A model generated the notes under the pieces. It was not told the DNA's origin. It made no database searches and was given only the letters and a program-made list of their open reading frames with translations. The position numbers were made by a program, and so were the translations under genes. From Mycobacterium sp. ITM-2016-00317 (lineage in GTDB: Bacteria > Actinomycetota > Actinomycetes > Mycobacteriales > Mycobacteriaceae), in contig NZ_CP134399.1 in the NCBI RefSeq assembly GCF_002968295.1, forward strand, positions 1,798,001 to 1,862,000: a DNA stretch of 64,000 nt, in the 5' to 3' direction. The number at the start of each line of letters is the position of its first letter. Within the stretch, counting starts at the first letter, position 1. Below, piece after piece: positions 20,982-28,266 of this stretch.

Positions 20982-21346
20982 GGGGCTGAACGGTTTCGAC
21001 TTCGCGCATCGAATCAAGGGAAGCGTGCCGGTGCAGGCAATTGACCACCGTAAGCGTCGTTGCAACCAATTAAGCGCCGATTCCAATCAGCGCGATTACG
21101 CTCTCGCTGCCTAAGCGAAGCTAATCCGTCAGACCGGGAACGCCCTCGACCCGGACCCTGGCGTCATCTAGAGGGAACCACCCACGGATCCGGTCGCGGG
21201 GACCGTGGGGACATCAAACAGCGACTGGGATCGTCATCCTGACTTGTTCGCGTGATCAGGAGATCCGAGTAGAGACATAGCGGACTGCGCACGGAGAAGC
21301 CTCGAGGGAATGCCGTAGGACCCGGGTTCGATTCCCGGCAGCTCCA
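20982..21346 (+). ncRNA. ssrA: tmRNA (ssrA)
   Basis: The 5' end GGGGCTG pairs with CAGCTCC near the 3' end, with the G-U third pair that identifies alanine acceptors, and the T-arm GGGTTCGATTCCC is at 21324-21336. The mRNA-like part has resume codon GCC at 21076 and encodes the tag ADSNQRDYALAA, ending TAA at 21112-21114. After the discriminator A (21346) the genome reads CTGG, so CCA is added after transcription. A TAGTAT hexamer at 20943 is a possible -10, without a clear -35. It rescues stalled ribosomes together with SmpB. Confidence 0.97.
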
Positions 21347-21358
21347 CTGGATAGACCG

Positions 21359-21395
21359 GCACAGGCCCCCCAAAATAATGGGGGGCCTGTGCTTG
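21359..21395 (+). terminator. Rho-independent terminator of ssrA
   Basis: A perfect 13-base stem GCACAGGCCCCCC with its complement around the loop AAAATAAT, followed by TTGTGT. It starts 13 bases after the mature tmRNA 3' end. Confidence 0.88.
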
Positions 21396-21549
21396 TGTCA
21401 GGAGTCCAAGCTGACTGGGCGGTATGTTCCCCTGATCGGAATCGCCCCCTTGTAGACGCATACGCACACCTATGTAGTGCTGGTTGGCTTCGTGGGGATC
21501 GAGCGCAGGCTGACGCGGTTCTCGTTGCTCGCGTCATCCGAGGTCGGCG

Positions 21550-22320
21550 TTATCGGTCGGCCACCCTGCGGTTGAGCGCGCTAAAGCGCCAGCGGTTACC
21601 CGGATATACGCCAGGCTCGCTATGGGCGTGGTGCAGGTTGTTCATTTCAGCTGCCACAGCCGTGGGGGTGCGGCCGAGCCGACGAGCGAGGTTCTGGATC
21701 TCGGCGTGCTCGGCGCGTAGCTTGCCGTGCTCGCGATAGAGGTCATCGACTGCGATCACGTCGGTCTCGGTCCAGGTATTACGGGCCTCGGTCTCGCTCT
21801 CAAAGCTCCAGCGCAGCGCTTGCGCCAGGCTGGCCACGTATCCGCGTTCGTAAGGCTCGCGCTCCTCCCTGGGTAGCTTGTTTCGCCGCCGAAGAGCCGC
21901 GGACGGATGCAGGGCGTACAACAGGGCAGGGTCCTTGGTGATCGGTGTGGGAGGCGCTGTGAACGGCCACGGCAGTTCGGGTGCTTCGGGGTACAGCGGC
22001 CTTACCGTAGTCGCCGCGACTTGCCCTAGACAGATGACTAGCCTGGGACGGATGGCATCCAGTTCGGCCGTCAGGCGGGGCAACTCTTCATCAATATCCT
22101 GACGCGTGAGCCGATAATCGTTCGTTGGGTGCCAATCGACGACGTTGGTAGTAAAGACTTCGTCCTTTGTTCTGTTCGCTTCCTTCAGTGCCTGGTCGAG
22201 CAACCGCCCGCTACCGCCGTCAAACGGGATCCGTGACTTCTGAGAGCCGAGACTCTCTCCGACGATGACTACGGGTGATGCTGGCGAACCCTTCATGGCC
22301 ACAAGACTTTGTCTAGTCAT
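21550..22320 (-). CDS. Uracil-DNA glycosylase superfamily protein with a C-terminal helix-turn-helix-like module; horizontally acquired
   Basis: 256 residues. The N-terminal 175 residues match the UDG fold: GESLGSQ (motif A position), TNVVDWHP, RPRLVICLGQVAATTV, and LHPSA (motif B position). Only one cysteine is present, so the 4Fe-4S cluster of family 4/5 enzymes is missing. The last 60 residues contain IQNLARRLGRTPTAVAAEMNNLHHAHSEP-type sequence (LARRLGRTPTAVAAEMNNL), like the DNA-binding module of some HNH restriction-type nucleases. Codons such as AGA, ACA and TTT and lower GC differ from its neighbours. It sits just after ssrA, a common integration site. ATG 22320 has a strong AAGGAGG site. 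Role inferred: repair or phage defence. Confidence 0.7.
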   Translation of the reverse strand: MTRQSLVAMKGSPASPVVIVGESLGSQKSRIPFDGGSGRLLDQALKEANRTKDEVFTTNVVDWHPTNDYRLTRQDIDEELPRLTAELDAIRPRLVICLGQVAATTVRPLYPEAPELPWPFTAPPTPITKDPALLYALHPSAALRRRNKLPREEREPYERGYVASLAQALRWSFESETEARNTWTETDVIAVDDLYREHGKLRAEHAEIQNLARRLGRTPTAVAAEMNNLHHAHSEPGVYPGNRWRFSALNRRVADR

Positions 22321-22749
22321 CGGTCTGCCTCCTTACAACGTCACTCTGCTGACGCCCCGCGTCCGGCGATCAGTGAGACCGGCACGCCGGCGGCGCGCAT
22401 TCGCCGGGTCGGCGCGACCTGCTTGGCACTCGGTGGCCCCGTCGCGCGCTGTCGTGCCACCTGGACTTGTCCGTGGCGACCTAGGGCCACACTTCACCCA
22501 GAACGGTCGTCTCAGCAGCAGCGAGATCGAAGAGCGTTCGGGATCAGCTGTACCTGGTTCGACGCATCCACGTTTGGATAGTACGGCTTTGCCCGGGAGA
22601 TGCTGGGACAACTTTTCACCGGATCGCGACCTCGCACACCTTCGTGCCCAGACGGTATGAGGCAACCCACAGATTTTCCTCAGTTTCCATCATCGGTGCG
22701 GGATTACCGTCTCAGTCGGGGAGAAGAAGTCAGTCGGGGGGAGAAGACA
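22321..22749. other. Intergenic region; no convincing gene, contains a tandem repeat
   Basis: 429 bases between the UDG-like gene and a small plus-strand gene. Open frames here are short and Arg/Pro-rich. The base composition is mixed, consistent with the edge of the acquired segment. The right end holds the tandem repeat at 22713-22748 and the ribosome site of the next gene. Confidence 0.5.
22713..22748. repeat. Tandem duplication covering a ribosome binding site
   Basis: CAGTCGGGG-AGAAGA-like units at 22713-22730 and 22731-22748 differ by small indels. The second copy, GGGGGGAGAAG, is the ribosome binding site for the GTG at 22750; the first copy is a spare. Confidence 0.65.
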
Positions 22750-22959
22750 GTGCCATATCAGCTCAAAGTGGTGTTCTTCGTTTCAGCGCTCTTGGTCGTC
22801 GTCTCCGGCGGCATCCTCGGCTTCTGGGCCTACATGGAGCTTGCGCACAGAGACGACCAGCAGCGCCTTGTGGACTGCATCCGCGCCGAGACGGTCGGCG
22901 ACGGCCAGCAACCCGCGATGCAGGTGGTCGAGGCCAGCATCATGCAGTGCCAGGACTGA
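22750..22959 (+). CDS. Small single-pass membrane protein, unknown function
   Basis: 69 residues starting at GTG 22750 behind a GGGGGGAGAAG site. One membrane helix near residues 8-28 (VFFVSALLVVVSGGILGFWAY), then a short polar C-terminal tail with two cysteines that would lie about 25 residues apart (VDCIRAET and MQCQD). It ends 10 bases before the stop of the convergent NYN gene. No family recognised. Confidence 0.6.
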   Translation: MPYQLKVVFFVSALLVVVSGGILGFWAYMELAHRDDQQRLVDCIRAETVGDGQQPAMQVVEASIMQCQD

Positions 22960-22969
22960 ACGCTCGCGG

Positions 22970-23858
22970 CTATTTCGCCGCCGGTTCGGCCAACCGCACC
23001 AACCGCGTCGTCGAGCTCTCGTCCAGTTCCACCACGCCCGAGCGCGAGCGCAGGAAATCGCTGAACGAGCGGTAGCCCAGGGATTTCTCGTTGAACGACG
23101 GGTCCATCCGCTTCATCTGCGCCTTCACCGCCGAGTTGTGCAGCCACTCGGCGTCGTCCTTCTCCAGCCCGATCTGGAGCGCGCGCGTCAGCAGCCCGGT
23201 GGCGGTAGCCTGCGGGTCCGGTGTCTCCTCCGGCTCCTCGGAGGGTTTGGCCCTGCCCGACCGTCGCCTCGGCGCCGGTTTCTCGTCCACCGCGGCCGGC
23301 TCGGGTGCGGGGATGCCGGGCAGCGCGTCGTACGTGACGAACTCGTCGCACGCCGCGGCCAGCATGCGGCTCGACGAGCCGGGCCACGCCGATGCCGACG
23401 ACGTAGCGGCCCAGGCGTTTACATCGCTGGGCCAGCGCGATGTAGTCGGAGTCGCCGCCGACGATCACCACATGGGTGAGGTCGGGCAGCCGGAACATGT
23501 CCTCGACCGCGTCGACGGCCAGCCGGATGTCGGCGCCGTTCTTGCCGTAGGCCGCGGCCGGGAACAGCTGCACCAGGTCGACCGCGCGCCCCACCAGCTG
23601 CCCGCGGTAGCGCGCGTTGATCTCGGCCGACCAGTCGGCGTAGGCGCGGGTCAGCACCAACGTGCCGAAGGACGACGCGAAGTCGATGATGGCGCCGACG
23701 TCGACGGTGGCGCGGTCCAGCTTGTCCGCGCCGTCCTCGGGCGGCTTGGCCTTGTCCTTCTGGAAGGAGTTGCGGCCGTTCACCTGGTCGTACCGCGAGA
23801 TCACGATGTTGTCGAAGTCGAGATACACCGCGACGCGGGCGGCACCGGAATCGGTCAT
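22970..23858 (-). pseudogene. NYN (PIN-like) ribonuclease domain protein, frameshifted
   Basis: From ATG 23858 the frame gives a clear NYN domain: VAVYLDFDNIVIS, then DLVQLFPAAAYGKNGADIRLAVDAVEDMF and HVVIVGGDSDYIALAQRCKRLGRYVVGIG, with the conserved acidic residues for metal binding. At 23381-23383 (minus-strand GGCCCGG) one extra C shifts the frame. The true continuation, GSSSR then MLAAACDEFVTYDALPG and a winged-helix/LOTUS-like tail ending VRLAEPAAK at 22970, lies in the next frame. Corrected, the protein is about 295 residues with an RNase and RNA-binding layout. It is either a broken gene or a sequencing error. Confidence 0.8.
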
Positions 23859-23896
23859 GAACCTCAGTGTTACCGACGGACCGGCCGCGGTGGAAC

Positions 23897-24643
23897 TCAG
23901 CTCTCGGCTGTCGGCGTGTCCGTCGGGGCAGCGACGATCTTGCTCGCGGCGAAATCGGCGGCCTGCACCACCAGGCCGTCAGGGACGTAGCGCGCGTGCG
24001 CGCCGATGTCGTTGCCCTCCGAGCACACGAAGTCATTGGGCACGCACAGCTCGAGGGTCTTGGGCTGGTACAGCGCCCCGATCGCCACCGGCGGCTGCTG
24101 GATCATGTCCATGAACCGCTCCGACGGGACACCCAGCAGCGCGACCGCAGCGACGTGGTCGGCGATGTCCGGCGGCATCGGCTCCGGAACCTCGGAGGCC
24201 GAAACCCCGTCGGGGACCAATTCCGTTGTCACAAAACCCATCACGGCCGCGCCCTGCGAATAGCCGCCGAGCACCAGCTTGGTGTCGGGGCAGTTCATGG
24301 CCATTTCCTGCACGTGCGTGCTGGCGTCCTTGATGCCCAGAACCGCGGTAGGGAAATCCGGGCTTGCCGGGTAGTCCACCGCGTAGACGCCCACCGACTT
24401 GTCACCGAGCCTGGCCTGCAGGTCATCGACGAACGCCTGTCCGATGTAGCCCAGTCCCGGCGCCTCCGTGGTGCCGCGCGCGAAGACCACCTGGACGTCC
24501 GGACATGCGGGCGCGGCGACTGGCGGGGCCGGTAGCGGAGGGGGCGGCGCGGGCTGCGCCAAAGCTGGGGGAGCGACGAGAAGCGCACCCACCACGCCTG
24601 TCGCAGCCACCATCGCGGATCGTCGGACACTGGTTAGACGCAC
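23897..24643 (-). CDS. Secreted cutinase family esterase (Culp-like)
   Basis: About 248 residues. A signal peptide ending near ALAQPAPPPP is followed by a short Pro-rich spacer and the cutinase domain. The catalytic Ser is in GGYSQGA; the Asp and His are in SEGNDIGAHARY. Cysteine pairs (CPDVQ with NCPDT, CVPNDFVC) fit the family disulfides. Members hydrolyse lipid esters outside the cell. The start is taken as GTG 24643, which has GGGATGG before it and gives a normal signal peptide; the frame is open 13 residues further. A second cutinase lies at 26317-26985. Confidence 0.9.
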   Translation of the reverse strand: MRLTSVRRSAMVAATGVVGALLVAPPALAQPAPPPPLPAPPVAAPACPDVQVVFARGTTEAPGLGYIGQAFVDDLQARLGDKSVGVYAVDYPASPDFPTAVLGIKDASTHVQEMAMNCPDTKLVLGGYSQGAAVMGFVTTELVPDGVSASEVPEPMPPDIADHVAAVALLGVPSERFMDMIQQPPVAIGALYQPKTLELCVPNDFVCSEGNDIGAHARYVPDGLVVQAADFAASKIVAAPTDTPTAES

Positions 24644-24749
24644 TGACCATCCCACGGATCGATGGTGACACAGTTGCCGCATCGAGGCACGCTCTGACGC
24701 CGGCCCCGCCGCCCGCGAAACCGGATGTCACGGCTGACCTGGGATATCG

Positions 24750-25229
24750 CTACCCGCCGTCGGCGAGTCGCAGCGACTCGAGGTCGGCCCGCACCTCGTC
24801 CGGGATCGGGCTCGGGCCGTCGTCACCGAGGAGCACCAGCACCGTGTCGCACAGGCTGACACACGCGCCGTCGAGGAACAGCGCACTCGACGCGACGAAC
24901 GAGGTGCGGCCGAGGTGGCCGACACCGACCGCGGTCTGCAGCACCGCCGGCCACGGCGCTTCGCGCAGGTAGTGCACGACGATCGTTGACGTGACGAGGC
25001 GCTGCGTTCTGGTGGCGAGGTCGTAGGCGGCGGGAAACACCCGCCGGTTGAAGGTCGCCCTGGTGTTCTCGTGCAGCGACTCGATGGCGACGTTGTTGAG
25101 ATGGCCGTTGGCGTCCATGTCGCCGAACCGGGCTGCGACGGAGTCGTGCACGGGATAGGTCGCGGCGTCCAGACGCGCCGGATGCGGTCGCGGTGCGGAA
25201 CTTATCAACGAGGGCGGACCGGATTCCAT
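24750..25229 (-). CDS. Acyl-CoA thioesterase, hotdog fold (4HBT/FadM-like)
   Basis: 159 residues with the hotdog signature RFGDMDANGHLNNVAIESLHE, where the Asp and the N-terminal helix form the active site of 4HBT thioesterases. It cleaves acyl-CoA thioesters; the chain length is unknown. The first 20 residues are Pro/Arg-rich and the real start could be a little downstream. It is divergent from the DUF2993 gene with only 36 bases between the starts. Confidence 0.85.
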   Translation of the reverse strand: MESGPPSLISSAPRPHPARLDAATYPVHDSVAARFGDMDANGHLNNVAIESLHENTRATFNRRVFPAAYDLATRTQRLVTSTIVVHYLREAPWPAVLQTAVGVGHLGRTSFVASSALFLDGACVSLCDTVLVLLGDDGPSPIPDEVRADLESLRLADGG

Positions 25230-25265
25230 GGGGTCAAACTAGCCGCGTGCGGCAGAATGGCGGCG

Positions 25266-26315
25266 ATGACGAATCCGCCGCGGCCACCCGGGCAACCCGG
25301 CCGGCGTGGACGCGGGCAGCCGGACGGCGATCCGGCTACCCGGCGGTTGCCCCGTCCCGGCGGGCCCGACGCTCGTACCGAACGGCTCCATGCTCGGCCG
25401 CCGGACGCCGTGCCCACCGAAAAGCTGCGCCGCCCACCGCCTCCGCCACCGCCGCGGGCACGGCCCGCACCGCCGCCACCGCCTGCTCCGCCGCCACCGC
25501 CTGCTCCGCCGCGGGCACGGCCCGCACCGCCGCCACCGCCTGCTCCGCCGCGGGCTCCGGTGGCGCCACCGGCGCGGGACGCTGCGCGCCGCGGCACCGG
25601 CCTCAACCGGCAGACCGGGATCCTGCTCGCGGTCATCGTGGTGGCGGCGCTGGTGGGCGGCCTGGCCGGCGCCGAACTGTATGCGCGGCACCGCGCCGAC
25701 GACGTGCTGGTCGGCATCGCCGAATGTGTTGTGGAGGATGGGGCGAGCATCTCCTACGGGGTGAACCCGCCGTTTCTGTGGCAGCACATGACGGGTCACT
25801 ACACGAACATCTCGGTGCACACCGCCGGCGACCGGGTGCAGGCCGCCGACGGGATGACCGCCGACGTCACCCTCGAGGACATCCGGCTGCACGAGACCGC
25901 GGACTCCAAGGGCACGATCGGGTCGCTGAACGCCACGCTGACGTGGCGTTCGGACGGCATCAGGGACACCGTCGCGGAGAATCTGCCCGGCGTGGGCGCC
26001 CTGGTCACCGGCGTCCGCACGGACCCGGCGGCGGGCACCATCGTGCTCGACGCCGGCGCTGCCAGCGTGACCGCCAAACCTGTTGTGGCAGATGGTGATC
26101 TGAACCTAGAGGTGCTCGACGTACAGGGGCCGTTCCCGAAGGAGGTCGTGCAGGGGGCGTTGAACGACCTGACGAAGAACCTGAACGACAACTACCCGTT
26201 GGGTATCCGCGCCGACAGTGTCGAGGTGACGGACGCCGGCGTCGTGGGGACCTTCTCCAGCCGGGACGCGTCGATTCCGCGCGACGACGACGATCCGTGC
26301 TTCGCCCCGCTCTGA
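25266..26315 (+). CDS. DUF2993 (LmeA-like) membrane protein with a long Pro-rich N-terminus
   Basis: 349 residues. The first 120 are Pro/Arg/Ala-rich and probably cytoplasmic and disordered; one membrane helix follows near 125-147 (ILLAVIVVAALVGGLAGAELYA), then an extracytoplasmic DUF2993 domain (about 150-349) with LLWQHMTG-type and ITVHTA-like strands (FLWQHMTGHYTNISVHT). The family includes LmeA, a phospholipid-binding protein needed for mannan/lipomannan chain elongation. Function here inferred only from the domain. ATG 25266 is the first start after the divergent thioesterase. Confidence 0.82.
   Translation: MTNPPRPPGQPGRRGRGQPDGDPATRRLPRPGGPDARTERLHARPPDAVPTEKLRRPPPPPPPRARPAPPPPPAPPPPPAPPRARPAPPPPPAPPRAPVAPPARDAARRGTGLNRQTGILLAVIVVAALVGGLAGAELYARHRADDVLVGIAECVVEDGASISYGVNPPFLWQHMTGHYTNISVHTAGDRVQAADGMTADVTLEDIRLHETADSKGTIGSLNATLTWRSDGIRDTVAENLPGVGALVTGVRTDPAAGTIVLDAGAASVTAKPVVADGDLNLEVLDVQGPFPKEVVQGALNDLTKNLNDNYPLGIRADSVEVTDAGVVGTFSSRDASIPRDDDDPCFAPL
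25441..25560 (+). repeat. Pro-rich tandem repeat inside the DUF2993 gene
   Basis: An imperfect repeat built from CCACCGCCTGCTCCGCCG and CGGGCACGGCCCGCA blocks encodes RARPAPPPPPAPP units, twice in near-identical form and a partial third time. Such coding repeats often vary in copy number between strains. Confidence 0.75.
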
Positions 26316-26316
26316 G

Positions 26317-26985
26317 TCAGACCTGTTGGCGCACATGCTTGGTGACCCACTGGGCCGCCAGTTTGACCAGCCCCGACTGCGGATAGCGCACGTGGGCGGA
26401 GAAATCCTCGCCGCGTGAGCACACCGGATCGTTGGTGTTGCACAGATCGGCGGTGCGGGCACCGAAGTCCGGGCTCAGCAGGGTCAGGGGCCTGCCGAGG
26501 CGTGCCGACGGGTTGCCGAACACCGCGATCGCCGCGACATGCGGGACCACGGCGGCGGGCAGTGGGGCGGTGTAGCCGAGCCCGGCGATCGGGGCGGTGG
26601 CCACGACGTCGATGACGGCGGCGCCCTGCGAGTAACCGCCCAGCACGATCCTGCTGTCGGGACAGTTCGCGGCGATGGTCTGCACACGCCTGCTGGCGTC
26701 GTTGGCGCCGGTGGCCACCTGGAGGAAGTCCCAGGACGCGGGGTAGCGGACGGCGTAGGTGCCGATCGTCTGGTCTTTGATCATCGGTCGCAGCGTGTCG
26801 ACGAGTGACTTGCCGACGACCCCGAGGCCGGGGGGTTCGTCGGTGCCCCGGGCGAACACGACCTCCACGTCGTGGCATTGCGGGGCCGCGGCCGCGGTCG
26901 GCGCACCGAGCAGCGCTCCGGCCGTCATCAGCGCCGTCGCCGCGGTGGCTGTGATCGTGGACAGGGTGGTGCTTCGGACGCTCAC
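26317..26985 (-). CDS. Secreted cutinase family esterase (Culp-like), second copy
   Basis: 222 residues with a signal peptide cleaved after about AAAAPQ. The catalytic Ser is in GGYSQGA, and the Asp/His pair in SRGEDFSAHVRY; cysteines in PQCHDVE, NCPDS, LCNTNDPVC match the family. GTG 26985 has GAGGAGAGG before it. It converges on the DUF2993 gene with one base between the stop codons. It is clearly paralogous to the cutinase at 23897-24643, and the intervening genes separate the pair. Confidence 0.92.
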   Translation of the reverse strand: MSVRSTTLSTITATAATALMTAGALLGAPTAAAAPQCHDVEVVFARGTDEPPGLGVVGKSLVDTLRPMIKDQTIGTYAVRYPASWDFLQVATGANDASRRVQTIAANCPDSRIVLGGYSQGAAVIDVVATAPIAGLGYTAPLPAAVVPHVAAIAVFGNPSARLGRPLTLLSPDFGARTADLCNTNDPVCSRGEDFSAHVRYPQSGLVKLAAQWVTKHVRQQV

Positions 26986-27058
26986 GGACCTCTCCTCGAC
27001 CGGGCGTGGTTGGACGATGACCCTCGGTCAGTACCCGTTAGTCACAGCTTTCACTCCT

Positions 27059-27388
27059 TTAACAGCGTGAAGAAGCTGTGCGAGGGATCCTCCGGGCCGG
27101 GGCTGCCCTCGGCGGTGTCCCTGGTGATCGGATGGCCGAGGTTCCTCGGCGACGGGGCATCGCGCGCAGGTAGGGCCGTGCCGCCGCGATCTGGTCGACG
27201 AACGCGCTCGCCGATCCCGACGAGAATCCGCCGTGGGCGTCCTGTGCGCCGGTGTCGTACAGGCTCCTCAGTGTGTCGACGTCACCGCGGTCGACGGCGC
27301 GGCAGTAGCGATGCACCAGCTTGAGAAGCTGATGCTCGTCGAGCATCTCCTGCAGTGCCGCGTCGGTCGAGCCCATCCGCCCAGCCAC
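27059..27388 (-). pseudogene. SnoaL/NTF2-like protein, truncated remnant
   Basis: The first 70 residues are typical of a SnoaL-like (NTF2 fold) protein: LLDEHQ-type start MLDEHQLLKLVHRYCRAVD, RGDVDTLRSLYDTGAQDAHG and a helix ending RPYLRAM. Normal members are about 140-160 residues; here the remainder becomes Arg/Pro/Ser-rich and stops at 109. In another frame the same DNA reads PRNLGHPITRDTAEG and ends FFTLLKE, which looks like the tail of a different protein. I read this as a deletion joining two gene fragments. The real start could be either Met in the first six codons. Confidence 0.55.
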
Positions 27389-27406
27389 CTTCCGGTTCGT
27401 CGTGGT

Positions 27407-28246
27407 TCAGTCCTGCACGGCCTTGGCGACCGCCACGTATCTGGTCAGCGCGTCTGCGCCGGCGTGGGTGTCGGACACCGGTTCCCGGGTGGCGGTCCAC
27501 ACCACGCGGATCAGCGTCCAGGCCCTGGCGCGGTCCTCGTCGAGACCCGCCGTGTCGACGAGAGTGTAGAAGCGGCGGCGCACACCGTCGCGGACATCGT
27601 GGGTGAGTTCGTCCCAGCGGTGCCACAGCATCGGAGCCAACTCGTAGTGCGGGTCCCCGTTCATCGGCTCGGGCGAGATGGCCAGCCATGGCAGGCGGTC
27701 CGCGGCAAACACGTTGCCGGAGTGCAGATCGCCGTGCAGCACGACCGAATCGACTGAGTCCGAGGTCAATTCGCGAGCCAGGGCCGCCGCCTGCTCGACC
27801 AGCCGGTGCGGAAGCGGAGAACGGCGGGGTAAGCGGTCGGCGGAGTCGATCCATTGGGCAATCTGCTCGTGCAGCGAAGGCAGTTGCGGCATCGGCGGCA
27901 CGTGCAGCCGGCGGTAGAGGCCGGCGACGATCTCGCACGCCTCGGAGTCCGGCCTTTCCGTCAGCGACTGCGGGTGCAGCCTCTCCAGCAGGACCGCGTG
28001 CTGCGGCGGGTCGGCGCGCAGCAGCCGTACCGCTCCGTCGCCACCCCAGCGCCGCAGCACGAGATGCTCGTGACCGGCGGGGCTGTCACGCGCACCGACC
28101 TTGAGGACGGCGGGGACGTCGTCCGCGGTGACGACCGGTGCCACCAGCGACGCCGGACCCTCGCGGATCGGGCCGTCGGTCCGCAGCTTCCACCGGTCGA
28201 GTTGGTCACGCAGCGCAGCACTGAGATCGCGGTGTCGATCGGTCAT
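27407..28246 (-). CDS. Aminoglycoside/hydroxyurea kinase family protein (APH(6)-like)
   Basis: 279 residues with the APH kinase fold. The catalytic loop is VVLHGDLHSGNVF and the metal-binding segment appears as ISPEPMNGDPHYELAPMLWHR, where the usual Asp of the DFG-equivalent IDP motif is replaced by Ser (ISP). N-terminal VAPVVTADDVPAVLKVG carries the ATP-binding Lys. The family includes streptomycin 6-kinases and hydroxyurea kinases; the Ser replacement makes activity uncertain. It lies 18 bases downstream of the SnoaL remnant's start, same strand. Confidence 0.82.
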   Translation of the reverse strand: MTDRHRDLSAALRDQLDRWKLRTDGPIREGPASLVAPVVTADDVPAVLKVGARDSPAGHEHLVLRRWGGDGAVRLLRADPPQHAVLLERLHPQSLTERPDSEACEIVAGLYRRLHVPPMPQLPSLHEQIAQWIDSADRLPRRSPLPHRLVEQAAALARELTSDSVDSVVLHGDLHSGNVFAADRLPWLAISPEPMNGDPHYELAPMLWHRWDELTHDVRDGVRRRFYTLVDTAGLDEDRARAWTLIRVVWTATREPVSDTHAGADALTRYVAVAKAVQD

Positions 28247-28266
28247 CGATTCCGTTCCGGGAGTGC

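Noticed and set aside
21347..22749. Phage or island attachment repeat of the ssrA 3' end
   Set aside because: I looked for a second copy of the T-arm/acceptor sequence within the following kilobase and elsewhere in the window and saw none; the island idea rests on codon use and position only.
25441..25560. CRISPR-like array
   Set aside because: The repeats are in-frame Pro/Ala/Arg codons without unique spacers; no CRISPR array or cas gene is visible in the window.
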